A stretch of DNA of 64,000 bases from assembly GCF_014204495.1 (NCBI RefSeq), contig NZ_JACHLN010000003.1, positions 744,001-808,000 of the forward strand, written 5' to 3'. The notes beneath the pieces were generated by a model. It searched no databases. It was not told where the DNA came from and saw nothing but the letters and a program-made list of their open reading frames with translations. Every line of letters starts with the position of its first letter. Position 1 is the stretch's first letter. This document shows, one piece after another, positions 16,498-25,288 of the stretch. Both the position numbers and the translations under genes were made by a program. Source of the stretch: Sphingomonas kyeonggiensis (GTDB lineage Bacteria; Pseudomonadota; Alphaproteobacteria; Sphingomonadales; Sphingomonadaceae).

Positions 16498-17738
16498 GCG
16501 CTCACCACGGACGTGTGCGACCACGAGTCTTCCATGGCCCCGATCTTGGCGAGTCTTTGGTAAACGGAGTCATAACGCCCGACATTGATCGCCCAGCTCC
16601 GTTCGGTCTCGACAAAGGCCCGGCCCCGTTCGCGTCGTGAATCCCACCCCTCACGCGCGCCGAACAGTTTCGCGACCGAATCGGCCAGTGCCGCGGGATC
16701 GTCAGGCTTGAACAAGGTGCCGGTATCGCCGTCCCGAATCAGCTCGCGGTGCCCACCCACATCGGAAGCCGCGACCAGCCGGCGCTGCGCCATGGCCTCC
16801 AGGGGCTTGAGCGGCGTCACCAGGTCGGTGAGGCGCATATGCTTGCGCGGATAGACCAGCACGTCGATCACGCTGTAATAGCGCTCAACCTGCTGGTGCG
16901 GCACCCGGCCGACGAAATGGATACGGTCCGCCACCGGCGAAGCCGCCGCCTGCGCCATCAGCGCCGCGTCGCACGGCCCGCCGCCGACCAGCACCAGGTG
17001 CATTTTCGGCCGCAGCGCCACCAGCGCGGGCATCGCCTCGATCAGCCCGTCCAGCCCTTCATAATCGTAGAAGCTGCCGATGAAGCCGATCGTCTCGGCG
17101 CCTTCGATCCCCAGCTCCCGCGCAAGCGCGGTGTCATGGGGCAAAGGCTCGCCGAACAGGCCCAGGTCGACACCATTCGGCGAGATCATGATCTTGCCCG
17201 CATCGATCCCGCCGCGCGCGACCAGGTCGCCTTTCAGCCCCTCGCAGATCACCGCGACCGCATCGGCCTTGCGCACCGCCCGGGTCTCGAGCCAGCGCGT
17301 CGCCCGGTATTTCCAGCTGCCCTCGGTGCCGGTGCCATTGCCTACGGCGGCATCTTCCCAGAAGGCGCGGATCTCGTAGATCAGCGGCAGGCCGAGCCGG
17401 TTCGCCACCCGCTGCGCCGCCATTGCGCCCAGCACCGGCGAATGGGCATGGAGCACGTCCGGCCGCCACTGCCGCGCCACCGCTTCGATCCGCTTCGCAA
17501 AGGCCGCGACCTCGCGCAGCTCGCCGATCACCGGCGGCCCGGAATTGACCCGCGGCGTCCGGTAGAAGCGGATGCCGTCGATCGTCTCCTCATCGGTATC
17601 GAACTTGCCGTGGCGCGGGCTGGTCACCGCCGCGACTTCCCAGCCGCGCGCCATCTGCGCCTTCAGGATCGCCCGGGTGCGGAACGTGTAGCCACTGTGC
17701 AGCGGCAGGCCATGATCGAGGATGTGGAGAATCCGCAT
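16494..17738 (-). CDS. Exosortase A-associated GT-B glycosyltransferase (Daro_2409-like)
   Basis: 414 residues, ATG 17738. The N-terminus MRILHILDHGLPLHSGYTFR is characteristic of the PEP-CTERM/exosortase-A-associated glycosyltransferase family TIGR04063. Glycosyltransferase group 4 N-domain (HAHSPVLGAMAAQRVA), then a group 1 C-domain with IGFIGSFYDYEGLDGLI and a terminal-sugar-binding segment PLKPLEAMAQRRLVAASDVGG. It transfers a sugar from a nucleotide donor during assembly of the exopolysaccharide tied to the XrtA system. The exosortase itself is not in the window; the O-glycosylation ligase is divergent at 17971. Confidence 0.88.
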   Translation of the reverse strand: MRILHILDHGLPLHSGYTFRTRAILKAQMARGWEVAAVTSPRHGKFDTDEETIDGIRFYRTPRVNSGPPVIGELREVAAFAKRIEAVARQWRPDVLHAHSPVLGAMAAQRVANRLGLPLIYEIRAFWEDAAVGNGTGTEGSWKYRATRWLETRAVRKADAVAVICEGLKGDLVARGGIDAGKIMISPNGVDLGLFGEPLPHDTALARELGIEGAETIGFIGSFYDYEGLDGLIEAMPALVALRPKMHLVLVGGGPCDAALMAQAAASPVADRIHFVGRVPHQQVERYYSVIDVLVYPRKHMRLTDLVTPLKPLEAMAQRRLVAASDVGGHRELIRDGDTGTLFKPDDPAALADSVAKLFGAREGWDSRRERGRAFVETERSWAINVGRYDSVYQRLAKIGAMEDSWSHTSVVSA

Positions 17739-17825
17739 GCCCGCTCCCTTGCCACAGGAGCACTTAACGCGGCGTCAACCGCATCGCGCTACACCGGCCC
17801 GGTAAGCAGGAGCGGCAACGGGCCC

Positions 17826-17978
17826 ATGATCGACAATCTATCGCTCGCGATCTCGCACGGGCTGATGCTGCTCGCGGCCTTCCTGCTGCTGCGCCGTCCC
17901 GATCTCGATCACGAACCCGGCCCCTCCGACGAAGCTTCCAAGGTCAAGCCCAGCAGATGGGGCAAGCCCGGTGCGTGA
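17826..17978 (+). CDS. Small membrane-anchored protein upstream of the ligase (50 aa)
   Basis: 50 residues from ATG 17826 to TGA 17978, overlapping the start of the ligase gene by eight bases. One hydrophobic helix (about 4-22, NLSLAISHGLMLLAAFLLL) is followed by an acidic then basic tail. The coupled position and membrane helix favour a real accessory peptide of the XrtA locus. An alternative is that it is only a leader frame that feeds ribosomes to the GTG-started ligase. Confidence 0.5.
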   Translation: MIDNLSLAISHGLMLLAAFLLLRRPDLDHEPGPSDEASKVKPSRWGKPGA

Positions 17979-19323
17979 TCTCGTCTTCGTCGCCTTCCTG
18001 CTGGCCTTTTTCGGGATGGGCTTCCGCAAGCCGTTCATCTTCGTGCTGGTCTACGCCTATATCGATATCGTCTCGCCGCAGCGGCTGACCTATCTCCTGC
18101 TCAACTCGATCCCGATCTCGCTGATCGCGGTGGGTCTGTCGGTGCTCGGCTGGCTGGCGATGGACGACAAGAAGGACGTCCGCGTCGCCCCGCGCCAGCT
18201 GCTGATCGTCATCCTGCTCGCCTATTGCTTCTACACGACGAAGAATGCCGACTTCAAAGTCGAGGCGCTCGATAAGTGGGACTGGGTTTGGAAGGCGCTC
18301 GCCTTCGCCGCCTTCCTGCCGCTCACCCTGCGGACCAAGCTGCGCATCGAGAGCCTGCTCCTGTTCATGGTCCTCTCCGCCTCGTCGATCATCATCGTCG
18401 GCGGGATCAAGACGCTCGGCTCGGGCGGCGGCTATGGCGAGCTCAACCTGATGGTCGCCAACAATTCGGGCCTTTATGAGGGCTCGACCATCTCGACCGT
18501 GGCGATCGCGATCATCCCGCTGATCGTCTGGTTCATGCGCTTCGGCACGATCTTCAAGCCCGACTGGAAGGTGAAGAGCTTCTGCCTGGCGCTGATCTTC
18601 GCTTGCCTGCTGATCCCGGTCGGCACCTCGACGCGCACCGGCCTGCTCTGCATCGGCCTGGTCGCGCTGCTGATGATCCGCGATGCCAAGCGCAAGGTCC
18701 TGTACCTGACGGCACTCGGCTGCCTCGGCCTCGCCGCCGTGCCTTTCCTGCCCAGCTCGTTCACCGAGCGGATGGGTACGATCAAGACCTACAAGGCCGA
18801 CGCTTCCGCCTCCACCCGCCTCGCCGTGTGGCAATGGACGATGGACTACGCCAAGACCCACCCGATGGGCGGCGGGTTCGAGGCCTATCGCCAGAACAAG
18901 ATCCGCTACGAGAAGGTGGCGACCGAGAATGACGGCGCCGGCCAGACCACCGTCGATCGCAGCCTCGAGGTCGACAGCGCCCGCGCCTATCACAGCGCCT
19001 ATTTCGAGATGCTCGGTGAGCAAGGCTATCCCGGCCTCGCCATCTGGCTGCTCATCAACATCCTCGGCATCTTCCGCATGGAAGTGCTGCGCCAGCGCTA
19101 CAAGAAGCCCGAGCCCGGCCAGGAATGGGTCGCCCCACTGGCTTCGGCGCTCCAGACCGCGCATATCGTCTACATGCTCGGCGCCACCTTCATCGCGATC
19201 GCCTTCCAGCCCTTCGTCTACATGCTGATCGGCGCCCAGATCGGGCTCGACACCTATATGGCCCGCAAGCGCGAAGAGTCCGCCTGGCGGCCGCTGCGCA
19301 AGGCCAGGCCGGCACTGGCATGA
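17971..19323 (+). CDS. Putative O-glycosylation ligase, exosortase A system-associated
   Basis: 450 residues starting GTG 17971. Around ten membrane spans with a large periplasmic loop containing STRTG and the O-antigen-ligase signature region RAYHSAYFEMLGEQGYPGL near residue 330. The start MRDLVFVAFLLAFFG and overall layout match the PEP-CTERM-linked ligase family (TIGR03097, Wzy/WaaL superfamily). It acts in the inner membrane, joining lipid-linked glycan to an acceptor or polymerising it. It overlaps the acyltransferase start by ATGA, so both are co-translated. Confidence 0.88.
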   Translation: MRDLVFVAFLLAFFGMGFRKPFIFVLVYAYIDIVSPQRLTYLLLNSIPISLIAVGLSVLGWLAMDDKKDVRVAPRQLLIVILLAYCFYTTKNADFKVEALDKWDWVWKALAFAAFLPLTLRTKLRIESLLLFMVLSASSIIIVGGIKTLGSGGGYGELNLMVANNSGLYEGSTISTVAIAIIPLIVWFMRFGTIFKPDWKVKSFCLALIFACLLIPVGTSTRTGLLCIGLVALLMIRDAKRKVLYLTALGCLGLAAVPFLPSSFTERMGTIKTYKADASASTRLAVWQWTMDYAKTHPMGGGFEAYRQNKIRYEKVATENDGAGQTTVDRSLEVDSARAYHSAYFEMLGEQGYPGLAIWLLINILGIFRMEVLRQRYKKPEPGQEWVAPLASALQTAHIVYMLGATFIAIAFQPFVYMLIGAQIGLDTYMARKREESAWRPLRKARPALA

Positions 19324-20408
19324 AGGGTCCCGAGCTGAAAGCGCTCACCAGCATCCGCGGTATCGCGGCCTGGATGGTGGTGCTCTTCCACATCCGCACG
19401 GCGATGGCGGACCTGCCCTATCCGTTTCCGCCGCTGCTGGGACGAGGCTATCTCGCCGTCGACTTCTTCTTCCTGCTCTCGGGCTTCGTGATCTGGATGA
19501 CCTGGAACGAACGTGTCCGCAGCGGCGGGCTCGCCTCGGTGCCGGACTTTCTCCAGCGCCGGGTCGCCCGGGTCTGGCCCCTCCACCTGTTCATGCTCGG
19601 CTTCGCGGTGGCGGTCGCCCTCGCGCTCCAGCTTACCGGCCGGGGCAGCGACCAGTTCCCCTGGCACGAGCTGCCGCTCCATGTCCTGCTGCTCCAGAAT
19701 TGGGGCTTCACCGACCATCTCACCTGGAACGATCCGGCCTGGTCGATCTCCTGCGAGCTCGCCGCCTATCTGCTCTTCCCGTTTCTCGCGCTGGCCGTGG
19801 ACTGGCGGCGCGTGCCGAGCTGGGGCGTGATCGCCGCCGTCGCCGTCCTGCTCGCGCTGCTCCACTTGCTCTTCGCCGGCAGCGGCGCCGTCGCGCTCGG
19901 CCAGAAGATCCCCAGCCTCGGGATGATCCGCTGCGTGCTGGAATTCGCTTGCGGTACGGCCGTCGCCGCACTCTGGCTGCGCTGGCGCGCGCAATGGCGC
20001 CTGCCCGCGCTCGGAAGCTTCGCCCTCGCTTTTGCCTTTGCCGGCGGCTGGGCGCTGGGCCTGCCCGAGACCTTTATGGCACCTGCCACCTTCGCGGCGC
20101 TGCTGCTCGCCCTCGCACTCACCGCGGCGAAGCTCGGCAACCCGCTTGAGATCGCCCCGCTCCACTATCTCGGCGAGATCAGCTACGCGACCTACCTCTC
20201 CCACTATCTCCTGTGGTTCGCCTTCAAGCTGGCGTTCGTGCAGGATGAACACGCCGTGCCCTGGCCGCTGGTCGGCGGCTTCCTGCTGCTCGTCCTTCTC
20301 GCCTCGATCGCGCTCTATCACCTGGTCGAGCGGCCGGCCCAGCGCTGGGTGAATGGCCTCAGACTGCGAACGGCACCTTCTCCAGCGCAGCAATCACCGC
20401 GCGGTTGA
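19320..20408 (+). CDS. Acyltransferase 3 family (OafA/YrhL-like) membrane acyltransferase
   Basis: 362 residues from ATG 19320, overlapping the ligase stop by four bases. It follows the acyltransferase-3 pattern (PF01757): LTSIRGIAAWMVVLFHIR with the catalytic-site His in span 1, GYLAVDFFFLLSGFVIW, RRVARVWPLHLF and LGEISYATYLSHYLLW, over about ten spans. It probably O-acetylates or otherwise acylates the exopolysaccharide made by the neighbouring ligase and glycosyltransferase. Its last 50 bases overlap the converging DJ-1-like gene. Confidence 0.9.
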   Translation: MKGPELKALTSIRGIAAWMVVLFHIRTAMADLPYPFPPLLGRGYLAVDFFFLLSGFVIWMTWNERVRSGGLASVPDFLQRRVARVWPLHLFMLGFAVAVALALQLTGRGSDQFPWHELPLHVLLLQNWGFTDHLTWNDPAWSISCELAAYLLFPFLALAVDWRRVPSWGVIAAVAVLLALLHLLFAGSGAVALGQKIPSLGMIRCVLEFACGTAVAALWLRWRAQWRLPALGSFALAFAFAGGWALGLPETFMAPATFAALLLALALTAAKLGNPLEIAPLHYLGEISYATYLSHYLLWFAFKLAFVQDEHAVPWPLVGGFLLLVLLASIALYHLVERPAQRWVNGLRLRTAPSPAQQSPRG

Positions 20409-20910
20409 ACGCCGGGATGTCGTCCGGCTTGCGGCTGGTGATCAAATTCTCGTCGACCACCACTTCCTGATCGATCACTTCGGCCCCGGCATTTTCCAGG
20501 TCGGTGCGGATCGAGGGCCAGCTGGTCACTTCCCGCCCCTCGACCACATCCGCCTCGACCAGAAGCCACGGTCCGTGGCAGATCGCCGCGACGATCTTCT
20601 CGTCGTCCATGAATTCGCCGACGATCTCCACCGCCCGCTCGCTCATCCGCAGCTTGTCGGGATTGGCCACGCCGCCGGGGAGCACCAGCGCATCGTAATT
20701 TTCGGTATCGACCTCATCGACGGTGGTATCCGGTGTGATGCTCTGGCCTTTCTCTCCGCCCTTCTCGCCGGTGATCGGATCGGTATCGAGCGCCGCCAGC
20801 GTCACCTGCGCGCCGGCATCGATCAGCGCCTGACGGGGCAACATCAGCTCGTCCTGCTCGAAGCCGTTGGTGGCCATCATCAGCACGCGGACATGAGAGA
20901 GATCGGTCAT
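20359..20910 (-). CDS. DJ-1/PfpI-family cysteine protein
   Basis: 183 residues, ATG 20910 behind GAGGAGCC. The class I glutamine-amidotransferase-like fold shows Glu18 (GFEQDEL), nucleophile Cys111 followed by His112 (AAICHGPW), and LPGG near residue 78. This is the PfpI/YhbO/DJ-1 subfamily, associated with stress protection and deglycase or protease activities; which applies here is not known. The 3' end runs 50 bases into the end of the acyltransferase gene on the other strand. Confidence 0.88.
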   Translation of the reverse strand: MTDLSHVRVLMMATNGFEQDELMLPRQALIDAGAQVTLAALDTDPITGEKGGEKGQSITPDTTVDEVDTENYDALVLPGGVANPDKLRMSERAVEIVGEFMDDEKIVAAICHGPWLLVEADVVEGREVTSWPSIRTDLENAGAEVIDQEVVVDENLITSRKPDDIPAFNRAVIAALEKVPFAV

Positions 20911-21012
20911 GGCAGGGCTCCTCGGTTGCTCCCGCTGAACCGGTCGCTCGTCGCCGGGTTCCGGAACGAAGCGACAAGCCGCGCATTGACCGGGGCATTG
21001 CGAGGAGGCCCC

Positions 21013-22041
21013 ATGCCCGACGGGTTACCCAGTACCGATATCGTCTATGTCGATGACCAGCAGCCCGGCATCACCCGCCGCAAGGTGCGGCACGGCTGGG
21101 GCTATTGGGATGCCGAGGGCCAGCGCATCAAGGACCGCGACGAGATCGACCGGCTCAACGCGATCGGCCTGCCGCCTGCCTATGTAAACGCCTGGTACTG
21201 TCCCGATCCGCGCGGCCACATCCAGGCGACCGGCTATGACGAGAAGGGCCGCAAGCAATATCGCTACCACCTCGCCTTCCGCGAGGCCCAGGAAGCGGCG
21301 AAGTATGACCGCTGCGCCGATTTCGGCGAGCATCTGGCCAGGCTCCGCGCGAAGGTCGAGCACGACTTGAAGCTGCGCGGCCTGTGCAAGGAAAAGGCCG
21401 TCGCCGCCGTGGTCCGCCTGCTCGACCTTGGCAGCATCCGCGTCGGCAACGAGCAATATGTCCAGGCCAACAAGAGCTTCGGCGCCACCACGCTGCGCAA
21501 GCGCCATGCAGTCGTGAAGGGCCAGACGCTCCGCCTCCAGTTCCGCGCCAAGTCGGGCAAGCTGCGCGTGGTGACGATCACCGACGGGTCGCTCAGCCGC
21601 TTCGTCAGGCGCTGCCAGGACCTTCCCGGCCAGCACCTGTTCCGCTGGCTCGACGATGCTGGCGAAGCGCATCCGGTCACTTCGACCGACGTCAACGCCT
21701 ATATTCGCGACGCCACGCACGAGGATTTCACTGCCAAGCATTTCCGCACCTGGGGCGCCAGCGTCCTCGCCTTCCGCGCGCTTGCGGAAGCGGACGGCCA
21801 TCTCGGCCTCAAGGTGATGCTCGAGCCGGTGACCGAGGCGCTGGGCAACACCCCCGCCATCGCCCGCAAATCCTATGTCCACCCCGCGCTGATCGATCTC
21901 GCCAAGGATCGCGAGGCGCAGGCCTGCTGGCGCGCGGATCTCCACTTGCCCCGCGCCACGCGCTGGCTCAATCGTTACGAACGCGGACTGATCGCCCTCC
22001 TGGAGGGCATTGCCGCCTGCCAACCCAAGAAAGCTGCATGA
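21013..22041 (+). CDS. Type IB DNA topoisomerase (poxvirus-like)
   Basis: 342 residues, ATG 21013 behind a near-perfect AGGAGG. The N-terminal domain carries GWGYWDAEGQRIKDRDEI and GHIQATGYDEKGRKQYRYH; the C-terminal catalytic domain has SIRVGNEQYV, KHFRTWGAS and the active-site Tyr in ARKSYVHPAL. This matches the short bacterial topoisomerase IB family that relaxes supercoils through a 3'-phosphotyrosine intermediate. It is a single-subunit cytoplasmic enzyme. Its stop overlaps the start of the MscS gene by ATGA. Confidence 0.93.
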   Translation: MPDGLPSTDIVYVDDQQPGITRRKVRHGWGYWDAEGQRIKDRDEIDRLNAIGLPPAYVNAWYCPDPRGHIQATGYDEKGRKQYRYHLAFREAQEAAKYDRCADFGEHLARLRAKVEHDLKLRGLCKEKAVAAVVRLLDLGSIRVGNEQYVQANKSFGATTLRKRHAVVKGQTLRLQFRAKSGKLRVVTITDGSLSRFVRRCQDLPGQHLFRWLDDAGEAHPVTSTDVNAYIRDATHEDFTAKHFRTWGASVLAFRALAEADGHLGLKVMLEPVTEALGNTPAIARKSYVHPALIDLAKDREAQACWRADLHLPRATRWLNRYERGLIALLEGIAACQPKKAA

Positions 22042-23198
22042 CGACATCGACCAATCGCAACGCCGCCGGTTTCCCACAGAGCGAGGACCTTCAGATTCAG
22101 GCCGAGACCTTCGCCAATGACAGCTGGACCTGGGCGCAATCGCACTGGCTCCAGATCCTGATCGCCGCGGGCGTCGCCATCGCGGTGTTCTTCCTGCTCC
22201 ACGCGATCAAGGGCTGGGGCGCGCGCCTGTGCAAGAAGGGCGAGGGCGTCGCCAACTGGTATGCGATCATCGGCCGGGCGATCGCAAAGACCGGCAATTT
22301 CTTCATCCTGATGGCCTCGATCCGGCTGGTCACCGGCTATGCCAACCCGCCGCAGATGGTCGAGAGCACGGTCGAGTTCCTCTTCACCATCTCGGCCGCC
22401 TTCCAGTGCGCGATCTGGCTGCGCGAGCTGATCTTCGGCGCGATCGAGCACAAGACCAGCGCCGACAATTATCACGGCTCCGGCCTCGCCAGCGCGCTCG
22501 GCATCATCCGCATCCTGATCACCGTGGTCCTGTTCGCGATCGCCGCGGTGATGGTGCTCGGCAATCTCGGCGTGAACGTCACCGGCCTGATCGCCGGCCT
22601 GGGTGTCGGCGGCATCGCCATCGGTCTCGCCGCGCAGGGCATCTTCGCCAACCTCTTCGCCGCGCTGACCATATTGTTCGACCGCCCCTTCCGCGTCGGC
22701 GACAAGATCCGCTTCGATCGCAACAGCGGCACCGTCGTCTCGATCGGCCTGATGAGCACGCGCATCCGCTCGTTCATCGGCGAGGAGCTCGTCTTCTCGA
22801 ACAAGCAGCTGCTCGACAAGCTGATCGAGAACCTCTCGCTGCGCCACCACACGCGCACCAAGCTGCCGATCGGCGTCGCCTATGAGACCCCGGTGGAGAA
22901 GCTCGAGGCGCTGCCGGCGATGTTCAAGGAGATCGTCGAGCAGGCCGGCGGCACCCTTTCGCGTGCCAGCACCGAAGGGTTCGGCGCCAGCTCGATCGAC
23001 TTCGTGATCGAGTTCGACGTGGCGGGCGACGACGTGCCGCATGCCCAGGCGGTGCGCGACAAGATCATCTTCGCCATCCTGCGCAAGTTCGCCGCGGAGG
23101 GCATCTCGATCCCCTACCCGACCCAGACCGCCTTCACCGCGGCGCCGGACGTCCGGCTGATCATGCCCTATCCGGAACACCCGGAAGGCGCTGCCTGA
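22038..23198 (+). CDS. MscS-family mechanosensitive ion channel
   Basis: 386 residues from ATG 22038, overlapping the topoisomerase stop. Four predicted spans; the pore helix and beta domain are clear: GNLGVNVTGLIAGLGVGGIAIGLAAQ with the Gly/Ala packing of TM3, then LFDRPFRVGDKI. The C-terminal alpha/beta part ends PYPTQTAF. It opens under membrane tension to release osmolytes at hypo-osmotic shock. The link with topoisomerase IB is probably just co-transcription. A terminator hairpin follows. Confidence 0.92.
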   Translation: MTTSTNRNAAGFPQSEDLQIQAETFANDSWTWAQSHWLQILIAAGVAIAVFFLLHAIKGWGARLCKKGEGVANWYAIIGRAIAKTGNFFILMASIRLVTGYANPPQMVESTVEFLFTISAAFQCAIWLRELIFGAIEHKTSADNYHGSGLASALGIIRILITVVLFAIAAVMVLGNLGVNVTGLIAGLGVGGIAIGLAAQGIFANLFAALTILFDRPFRVGDKIRFDRNSGTVVSIGLMSTRIRSFIGEELVFSNKQLLDKLIENLSLRHHTRTKLPIGVAYETPVEKLEALPAMFKEIVEQAGGTLSRASTEGFGASSIDFVIEFDVAGDDVPHAQAVRDKIIFAILRKFAAEGISIPYPTQTAFTAAPDVRLIMPYPEHPEGAA

Positions 23199-23263
23199 AA
23201 CGACTCGAAAACGCCGGTTTAGAATATCGGGTTTGCTGGCAACCCCTCTCGCACCTGCGATCC

Positions 23264-23294
23264 AGCCACGACGGACGCTACGTCAGTCGTGGCT
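23264..23294 (+). terminator. Hairpin terminator after the MscS gene
   Basis: AGCCACGAC (23264-23272) pairs perfectly with GTCGTGGCT (23286-23294), followed by TTCAAATTT. It lies 65 bases after the MscS stop and before the MaoC-thiolase operon. Confidence 0.65.
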
Positions 23295-23378
23295 TTCAAA
23301 TTTCCGGTCGGGTGAGGCTTGCGGGAGGCCCCACCCCGCCACTAGATGGTGCCGAGAACAGGCGAGAGGACCGCTTCC

Positions 23379-23834
23379 TTGGCGACGATCACCGTGCAGC
23401 AGATGGCCGAAAGCATCGGCACCGAGCGCGTTTCGGACTGGGTGGAAGTCACCCAGACGATGATCGACCAGTTCGCCGAAGCGACCGGCGACCACCAGTT
23501 CATCCATGTCGATCCCGTCCGCGCCGCGCAGACGCCGTTCGGCGGCACCATTGCCCATGGTTTCCTCTCGCTCTCGCTGATGCCGATGCTCGCCGCCCGC
23601 ACCGATACGCCGTCGATCGAGGGCGTGAAGATGGGCGTCAACTATGGCGGCAACAAAGTCCGCTTCATGCAGCCGGTGCGCTCGGGCAAGCGCGTCCGCG
23701 GCCGGTTCAAGCTGCTCAAGTTCACCGAGCGCAAGCCCGGCGTCTGGGAGCAGGTCCAGGAATATACCCTCGAGATCGAAGGCGAGGAGAAGCCCGCTTT
23801 GATCGCCGAGTGGATCGCGCTCGTCTACGTCTAA
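23379..23834 (+). CDS. MaoC-family enoyl-CoA hydratase
   Basis: 151 residues from TTG 23379, preferred because GAGAGGA stands eight bases upstream and the product then begins MATITVQQ like relatives; an ATG at 23346 would add 11 residues. Single hot-dog domain with the hydratase-2 motif Asp38 and His43 (GDHQFIHVDP), and FGGTIAHGFLSL. It hydrates trans-2-enoyl-CoA to (R)-3-hydroxyacyl-CoA, feeding PHA synthesis or fatty acid breakdown. It sits 21 bases before a thiolase, and a PHA depolymerase lies 4 kb away. Confidence 0.88.
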   Translation: MATITVQQMAESIGTERVSDWVEVTQTMIDQFAEATGDHQFIHVDPVRAAQTPFGGTIAHGFLSLSLMPMLAARTDTPSIEGVKMGVNYGGNKVRFMQPVRSGKRVRGRFKLLKFTERKPGVWEQVQEYTLEIEGEEKPALIAEWIALVYV

Positions 23835-23855
23835 GGTCCAAGAGAAGGAAAACCC

Positions 23856-25034
23856 ATGTCTCGCTCCGCAGTCATCGTCTCCACCGCCCGCACCGGCATC
23901 GGCCGCGCCTATCGCGGCGCGTTCAACGCCCTGCCGGCGCCGACGCTCGGCGCCCATTCGATCAAGGCCGCGGTCGAGCGCGCCGGCATCGACCCGGCCG
24001 AAGTGCAGGATGTCGTGTTCGGCGCCGCGCTCCAGCAGGGCAGCCAGGCCGGCAACATCGCCCGCACCGCCCTTCTCCGCGCCGGCCTGCCGGTCTCGGT
24101 CGCCGGCATGTCGGTCGATCGCCAGTGCGCCTCGGGCCTGATGGCGATCGCGACCGCCGCCAAGGAGATCATCGTCGACAATATGGACATCGCCATCGGC
24201 GGCGGCGTCGAGTCGATCAGCCTCGTCCAGACCCCGGCGATGCGCCTCGAGCCGGATCGCGAGCTGCTCGCGATGCACGGCGACATCTACATGCCGATGC
24301 TGCAGACCGCCGAGGTGGTCGCCGCGCGCTACGGCATCGGCCGCGATCGCTGCGATGCCTATGCCCTCCAGTCGCAGCAGCGCACCGCCGCCGCCCAGGC
24401 CGCGGGCAAGTTCGATGATGAGATCGTGCCGGTCACCGCGACGATGAACGTCGTCAACAAGGAGACCAAGGAAGTCTCCCAGAAGGAAGTCACCCTCACC
24501 AAGGACGAGGGCAACCGCGCCGACACCACGCTGGAAGGCCTGCAGTCGCTCAACCCGGTGCTGCCGAACGGCACCGTGACCGCCGGCAACGCCTCGCAGC
24601 TGTCGGACGGTTCCTCGGCATCGGTGCTGATGGAAGAGAAGCTCGCCGAGAAGCGCGGCCTGCAGCCGCTGGGCCGCTATGTCGGCATGGCCGTCGCCGG
24701 CACCAAGCCGGACGAGATGGGCATCGGCCCGGTCTATGCGATCCCGAAGCTGCTCGAGCGCTACAACCTCAAGATGGACGATATCGGCCTGTGGGAGCTG
24801 AACGAGGCTTTCGCGGTGCAGGTGCTCTATTGCCAGGACCAGCTCGGCATCCCGAACGAACTGCTCAACGTGAACGGCGGCGCGATCTCGATCGGCCACC
24901 CGTACGGCATGTCGGGTGCCCGCATGACCGGCCACGCACTGATCGAAGGCAAGCGCCGGGGCGCCAAATATGTCGTCGTCACGATGTGCATCGGCGGCGG
25001 CATGGGCGCGGCCGGTCTGTTCGAGGTGCTGTGA
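23856..25034 (+). CDS. Acetyl-CoA acyltransferase (thiolase)
   Basis: 392 residues, ATG 23856 behind AGAGAAGGAAAA. All thiolase catalytic positions are present: acyl-enzyme Cys91 (DRQCASG), His348 (SIGHPYGMSG) and Cys378 (TMCIGGGMG), with NEAFA in the C-terminal domain. Length is that of degradative or biosynthetic tetrameric thiolases. It cleaves 3-ketoacyl-CoA with CoA or condenses two acetyl-CoA. Pairing with a MaoC hydratase suggests beta-oxidation-like or PHA precursor metabolism. Confidence 0.93.
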   Translation: MSRSAVIVSTARTGIGRAYRGAFNALPAPTLGAHSIKAAVERAGIDPAEVQDVVFGAALQQGSQAGNIARTALLRAGLPVSVAGMSVDRQCASGLMAIATAAKEIIVDNMDIAIGGGVESISLVQTPAMRLEPDRELLAMHGDIYMPMLQTAEVVAARYGIGRDRCDAYALQSQQRTAAAQAAGKFDDEIVPVTATMNVVNKETKEVSQKEVTLTKDEGNRADTTLEGLQSLNPVLPNGTVTAGNASQLSDGSSASVLMEEKLAEKRGLQPLGRYVGMAVAGTKPDEMGIGPVYAIPKLLERYNLKMDDIGLWELNEAFAVQVLYCQDQLGIPNELLNVNGGAISIGHPYGMSGARMTGHALIEGKRRGAKYVVVTMCIGGGMGAAGLFEVL

Positions 25035-25105
25035 TCCCCCTTCATTGAAGGGCAATGCCTGCCATGATATGTAGCTGGCAGGCGATGACATAGGCGCCTT
25101 TCTGT

Positions 25106-25169
25106 GAGCCCCGGTTGTGTCAGCAACCGGGGCTCAAACGTTTGGGCCCCGAGTGTCAGCTCGGGCCCC
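25106..25169. repeat. Twin hairpins with identical TGTCAG loops
   Basis: Hairpin 1 is GAGCCCCGGTTG (25106-25117), loop TGTCAG, CAACCGGGGCTC (25124-25135). Hairpin 2 is GGGCCCCGAG (25144-25153), loop TGTCAG, CTCGGGCCCC (25160-25169). They are joined by the palindrome AAACGTTT. The first can end the thiolase transcript on the plus strand, the second the 30-codon frame on the minus strand. Two different stems sharing one loop is unusual. Confidence 0.7.
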
Positions 25170-25179
25170 GCCCGTGTCC

Positions 25180-25272
25180 CTATTTCCTTCGAGCCACCTC
25201 GATCGCCTTCACGACCAGAGTCGCAAATGCGAACAGGACGCCCAGAAACAGGCACAGATCGGCGAATGACAT
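25180..25272 (-). CDS. Candidate 30-aa membrane microprotein
   Basis: Frame ATG 25272 to TAG 25180 encoding MSFADLCLFLGVLFAFATLV then VKAIEVARRK. It is one hydrophobic helix with a basic C-terminal end, the layout of small holin-like or type I toxin peptides and of many membrane microproteins. GGAAAGGTGA is correctly placed upstream. A GC hairpin (25289-25312) lies just upstream in the leader and a strong hairpin follows the stop. No homologue is recalled, so function is unassigned; coding status rests on these signals. Confidence 0.5.
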   Translation of the reverse strand: MSFADLCLFLGVLFAFATLVVKAIEVARRK

Positions 25273-25288
25273 AGGTTCACCTTTCCGT

